The position numbers were made by a program, and so were the translations under genes. From positions 1 to 64,000 of the forward strand of contig CAYGJD010000002.1 in NCBI GenBank assembly GCA_964350315.1: a stretch of 64,000 nucleotides of DNA, in the 5' to 3' direction. Below the pieces are notes generated by a model. That model had not been told where the DNA came from and made no database searches. It saw only the letters and a program-made list of their open reading frames with translations. How positions within the stretch are numbered: the stretch's first letter is position 1; every line of letters begins with the position of its first letter. Of this stretch, positions 61,061-64,000 are shown one piece after another. The DNA comes from JAJZEO01 sp964350315. Lineage in GTDB: Bacteria > Chlamydiota > Chlamydiia > Chlamydiales > 2-12-FULL-49-11.

Positions 61061-62035
61061 TCAAACAACCTGTTTAAAAACAATTTCTGTAAATTTCTTA
61101 CAAATATCTTCTATTTTGACCTTCACTTGCGGGGAGAGATCTCCCGTAACTCCAGTTTGAATATTTTGCCGGCATATATTCGTAACACTTTCTCTACCCA
61201 TCAATAGAAGAAATTGCTTTATTAAGACTCTTTGTAATTCTGGGGTTTGATGTGTCGGAATTTTGCTGACTAAACCTCTTAATCCAGCAGGATCTATTTT
61301 TTCTATTTCGCTATCAATACAACTTTTTGCTGCTGTAAGTGGCTTATAAGCAGAATTGACGTTTAGCATGTTCGCAGAAGGCATTGTCATAATGCTCATT
61401 GAAAATTCAAGTAATTTCATTCCCAATAGTCCAGTAAGGACTCGATTTAGAATCTCAGATAGTTCTTTTCTGTCTGCTGCTAATTGTGCATCTAAGACGC
61501 CTTCAGCAGAAGCTTCTTCCTGCTGTGTAGCCCCAACTTCGTTTTTAATAAGTTCTGCTCTAAAGTTAAAATCATTTGATGTGACTCTAAGTGTATATAC
61601 TCCCTCTTGATCTATATCTTTTGGAAGCTTTATTTCCACTCTTCTATCACTTCGTCTTACCGTTTCTCCTCTTGTTACGGTTCCATCAGGGTGAAGAACT
61701 GAAGGTCCATAAGAGGGTCCTCGCTCAAAAACACCAAGATTTAGCACAAGAGAACGAACTCTTGCAATAGTTACGTGTAAAGAGTCTATATTGAGTGCGT
61801 TAGAAGCACGGTAAGGGGTAATACAAATTTTTGCAGGCGTTTCGGGATGAAATCGATCTGGCAAATGAACGTTATAACGTTTCTCGGAAGTCTGACTATT
61901 TGTTGGATTAAAAATTAAATCAGCAACTTTAATCTCAAGCCCACCGTGAGATATACCACCACGCCAGACCGAAGGTCCTTCCCACTCAAAATTTAAAAAA
62001 ATCTTACCACTAGTTGCTGCTGATGCTTCTGCCAT
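61061..62035 (-). CDS. Unknown protein, paralogue of the 59967 gene
   Basis: A 324-residue protein: short Ala-rich start, beta-rich N-terminal half (KIFLNFEWEGPSVWRGG to YTLRVTSND) and helical C-terminal half. It is the sister of the 357-residue protein downstream. AGGAG five bases before the ATG gives a strong start. The lipoxygenase-fold gene ends 68 bases upstream on the same strand, so the three may form one transcript. No known family or function. Confidence 0.6.
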   Translation of the reverse strand: MAEASAATSGKIFLNFEWEGPSVWRGGISHGGLEIKVADLIFNPTNSQTSEKRYNVHLPDRFHPETPAKICITPYRASNALNIDSLHVTIARVRSLVLNLGVFERGPSYGPSVLHPDGTVTRGETVRRSDRRVEIKLPKDIDQEGVYTLRVTSNDFNFRAELIKNEVGATQQEEASAEGVLDAQLAADRKELSEILNRVLTGLLGMKLLEFSMSIMTMPSANMLNVNSAYKPLTAAKSCIDSEIEKIDPAGLRGLVSKIPTHQTPELQRVLIKQFLLLMGRESVTNICRQNIQTGVTGDLSPQVKVKIEDICKKFTEIVFKQVV

Positions 62036-62103
62036 GCCGTCTCCTTACGATTAATTTTTCGTAAAGATCCTACCATCCGCTTCAATTTATTTTAAATAAA
62101 AAG

Positions 62104-64000
62104 TTAAGTTTCAATACTCCGTGGCCATTGAGAAACTTCACTATCGTCAATGTTTGTATCAATAAATTCTTTTAGAAAAAGTCTAAAATTTATTAGTGCT
62201 ACATTTCTTGGATCTGAGGAATCGCCATCTTTAAAAAACAGCTCTTGTTCCACTCCTCCCAAAGGTATCGCGGATTCATACGGTGCTGAAAAACAGAAGA
62301 GCGAACCAAAACTCATCATTCCTCCAAGAGTCCCCGTATTAGGCATATATTTCATTAATTCACTTGTACTTAATTCACTTTTCGGATCAGGTAAGTCTTT
62401 TTTTTGTAAACAAGGAGGGAAATTTCCGGCATAGATCATTCCTGGATTTACTATTCGAACAAATCTACCTGCACCATGAATGGTAATTCTATAGAGATAA
62501 CTTGTTAACAAATTAACCAAGGACTCTTTTGTTTCTATTTTAGAAATCCCTCTGATATTTCCTTCCTTTTTACTCGTAGCGTTTTCTATCCACTTTTGTA
62601 TTTGCTTGTCCTCTTTAACATCCTGATCTGATGAATATGTGTTCTCTATCACCGCAGAGACATACTCTTTAGTCGCACTCCAAAATTTCAGTTGATTTCC
62701 AACAAGTTCATATTGATCCCAATCTTGATTACTAGAGAAATCACCTTTTTTAATCCCATTTTGTTCTAGTTGATTCAGTGGATCGTCGTCAAAAATTTTT
62801 CGATTTATAGAATATTTTTCAATTAAATCTAAAAACGTTTTTGCTTTTGATATTGATGTTGGTGGAGTTGTTTCTTCCCAAAGAAGCAACAAAACCCCAT
62901 CAAATCCAATCAAATATTTTGACATTGGCGCTAATAATTCATAAATCGGATGATCCTGCGAAAAACTTTTGAACATCGTCATTTGGAGTGCGCCAGTCAC
63001 AATATGCAATTGATATACATGTCCAAGCCATATGCCATAAACTGTAATGGAGACCTTTGCTGCTTGTAAAGCATACAACCATGCTCCATCTGTACAACTT
63101 CCAAACTCATAACACTGGATATGTTTTCCTTCATAACCTGAGATCCATACAGAAATCGGTGTAAGTTTCTTTGTGTTTGGATTTTGCTTAAGAAAAGTAC
63201 ATGTCCCTGGTGTAAAACGCGTGACACCATGAATTTGTGCTGATTCAAAATCCTCAAAAATCGTCATGTCAATTGCATAAAGCAATCCTTGTTTCGAGAG
63301 TTTTTCAAATTCAGGATTCCAAGATTGACTGTATTTTTCTTTGAATGCCAAAAGCGTTTTTCTTTCAACTTTTTGTAGCACAGATAGATTAAATGGAGCA
63401 CCATACTCAGTGATTGTTGCCCAGAACTCTTCATTTGCTATATCTACATCAGTTAAAGTAGCGCTCCATCTTTTAAGATCACTTTTACTTGTTTCATAAA
63501 TCTTACCATAATTTGTGAGGGTGATCGACAATTGATCGGGTGATTCTAAACTTAAATCTTGTAGGACAATATCTTTTCTTTTAAGCCTATTGGGCACTGA
63601 TTGCTCATTTACAATTCGACTCTTAAGCAACTTGAGTAATACCGGCTTATTCGTAATAACCATTTTCATCGCTGTTTTCTCTAAGTCTCTTGCTAGCTTG
63701 TGTGTAGAATCAAAGGAAATATGGGTGCTATTGTTTCCATAAATAAACTCATATCCCGTTGTCTCTATTCCATTTATTGTGAAACGATTTGAGAGGGCAT
63801 ATTTAGCTTTATAGGTTGCAACAGAACGACCAGAAAGTTTATAAACAGCATCTATCGTTTCAGCAATTTGAAGTGGAATAGCCGGGATGTTTTCATACCC
63901 TAAGTCTTTGATTGGTAATACATGAATCTTCTTTATCAAAGATTGATAGAGCTGGTTTGCTAGAAAACCCAACACAGCTAGAACTACAAGCGTAGAAATC
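62104..64000 (-). CDS. Lipoxygenase-fold protein with N-terminal hydrophobic segment (5' end beyond window)
   Basis: The reading frame runs past the window end; upstream of residue 1 (counted from the GTG at 63975) it continues as a hydrophobic stretch (ISTLVVLAVLGFLANQLY), so the protein is probably exported. Residues 299-342 align without gaps to lipoxygenase: Trp299, His319 and His324 (the two iron His of the HxxxxH pair) and HPIYELLAP (His342). A third iron His is likely His500 (ITIHGAG). The Asn four residues later is Arg504, and the C-terminal Ile of other lipoxygenases is Thr (ending PRSIET). Iron binding may be altered, so fatty-acid dioxygenase activity is unproven. The gene is followed by two paralogous unknown genes. 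Confidence 0.75.
   Translation of the reverse strand, partial: ISTLVVLAVLGFLANQLYQSLIKKIHVLPIKDLGYENIPAIPLQIAETIDAVYKLSGRSVATYKAKYALSNRFTINGIETTGYEFIYGNNSTHISFDSTHKLARDLEKTAMKMVITNKPVLLKLLKSRIVNEQSVPNRLKRKDIVLQDLSLESPDQLSITLTNYGKIYETSKSDLKRWSATLTDVDIANEEFWATITEYGAPFNLSVLQKVERKTLLAFKEKYSQSWNPEFEKLSKQGLLYAIDMTIFEDFESAQIHGVTRFTPGTCTFLKQNPNTKKLTPISVWISGYEGKHIQCYEFGSCTDGAWLYALQAAKVSITVYGIWLGHVYQLHIVTGALQMTMFKSFSQDHPIYELLAPMSKYLIGFDGVLLLLWEETTPPTSISKAKTFLDLIEKYSINRKIFDDDPLNQLEQNGIKKGDFSSNQDWDQYELVGNQLKFWSATKEYVSAVIENTYSSDQDVKEDKQIQKWIENATSKKEGNIRGISKIETKESLVNLLTSYLYRITIHGAGRFVRIVNPGMIYAGNFPPCLQKKDLPDPKSELSTSELMKYMPNTGTLGGMMSFGSLFCFSAPYESAIPLGGVEQELFFKDGDSSDPRNVALINFRLFLKEFIDTNIDDSEVSQWPRSIET

Overview
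The window is from a member of the Chlamydiae, most likely an amoeba- or protist-associated 'environmental' chlamydia (Simkania/Parachlamydia-like) rather than a classical Chlamydia. The evidence is the cluster pyrG-ruvX-zwf-(opcA)-pgl, a DsbH/DsbB pair, a long-form IspG with a central insertion, a PPi-dependent phosphofructokinase, an Hc2-type histone H1-like protein plus two other very basic small proteins, and large coiled-coil proteins with a bilobed hydrophobic region like inclusion-membrane proteins. The DNA is AT-rich, gene-dense and partly a draft assembly (ten N at 23508-23517). No tRNA, rRNA, insertion sequence, prophage or CRISPR was seen.

Layout. 0-12 kb: RDD and DoxX-like membrane proteins, a P2-type cation ATPase, Sua5, dsbH-dsbB, a pseudouridine synthase, a tandem PspC protein, glpK-glpD and adk. 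12-24 kb: Inc-like and unknown proteins, an EgtB-like protein upstream of an exported Fe/Mn superoxide dismutase, PAP2 phosphatase, nitroreductase, hctB. 24-36 kb: glutaredoxin, an amino-acid permease, an M20 hydrolase, a sterol-methyltransferase-like enzyme, two small Cys-rich proteins, elbB-PCD-ispG, and a methyltransferase plus NAPE-PLD-like hydrolase downstream of PPi-PFK. 36-42 kb: pyrG-ruvX-zwf-opcA-pgl in overlapping order. 42-54 kb: a SprT/DUF2786 protein, DUF502, a class 3 lipase, basic proteins, a serine hydrolase, a sugar nucleotidyltransferase plus glycosyltransferase, and an M16 protease. 55-64 kb: small unknowns, a RusA-like nuclease, GNAT, TspO, CPBP protease, cyclophilin, two paralogous unknown proteins, and a lipoxygenase-fold protein cut by the window end.

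How the genes work together. Central metabolism is represented by the oxidative pentose phosphate entry (zwf, opcA, pgl), glycerol use (glpK, glpD), PPi-PFK, CTP and adenylate metabolism, and the non-mevalonate isoprenoid pathway. A second theme is envelope redox (DsbH, DsbB, and a superoxide dismutase and possibly a glutaredoxin with signal peptides). A third, more unusual theme is lipid handling with eukaryote-like families: lipoxygenase fold, sterol methyltransferase family, NAPE-PLD family, class 3 lipase, PAP2 and TspO. I infer that some of these act on host lipids, but the sequence alone does not prove it.

The most notable observations are the lipoxygenase-fold gene at the right edge, a perfect 13-bp hairpin that hides the ribosome binding site of a small Cys-containing protein (29209-29249), an EgtB-like protein that has lost two of its three iron-binding histidines, and promoters that would give leaderless glpK and pyrG transcripts.
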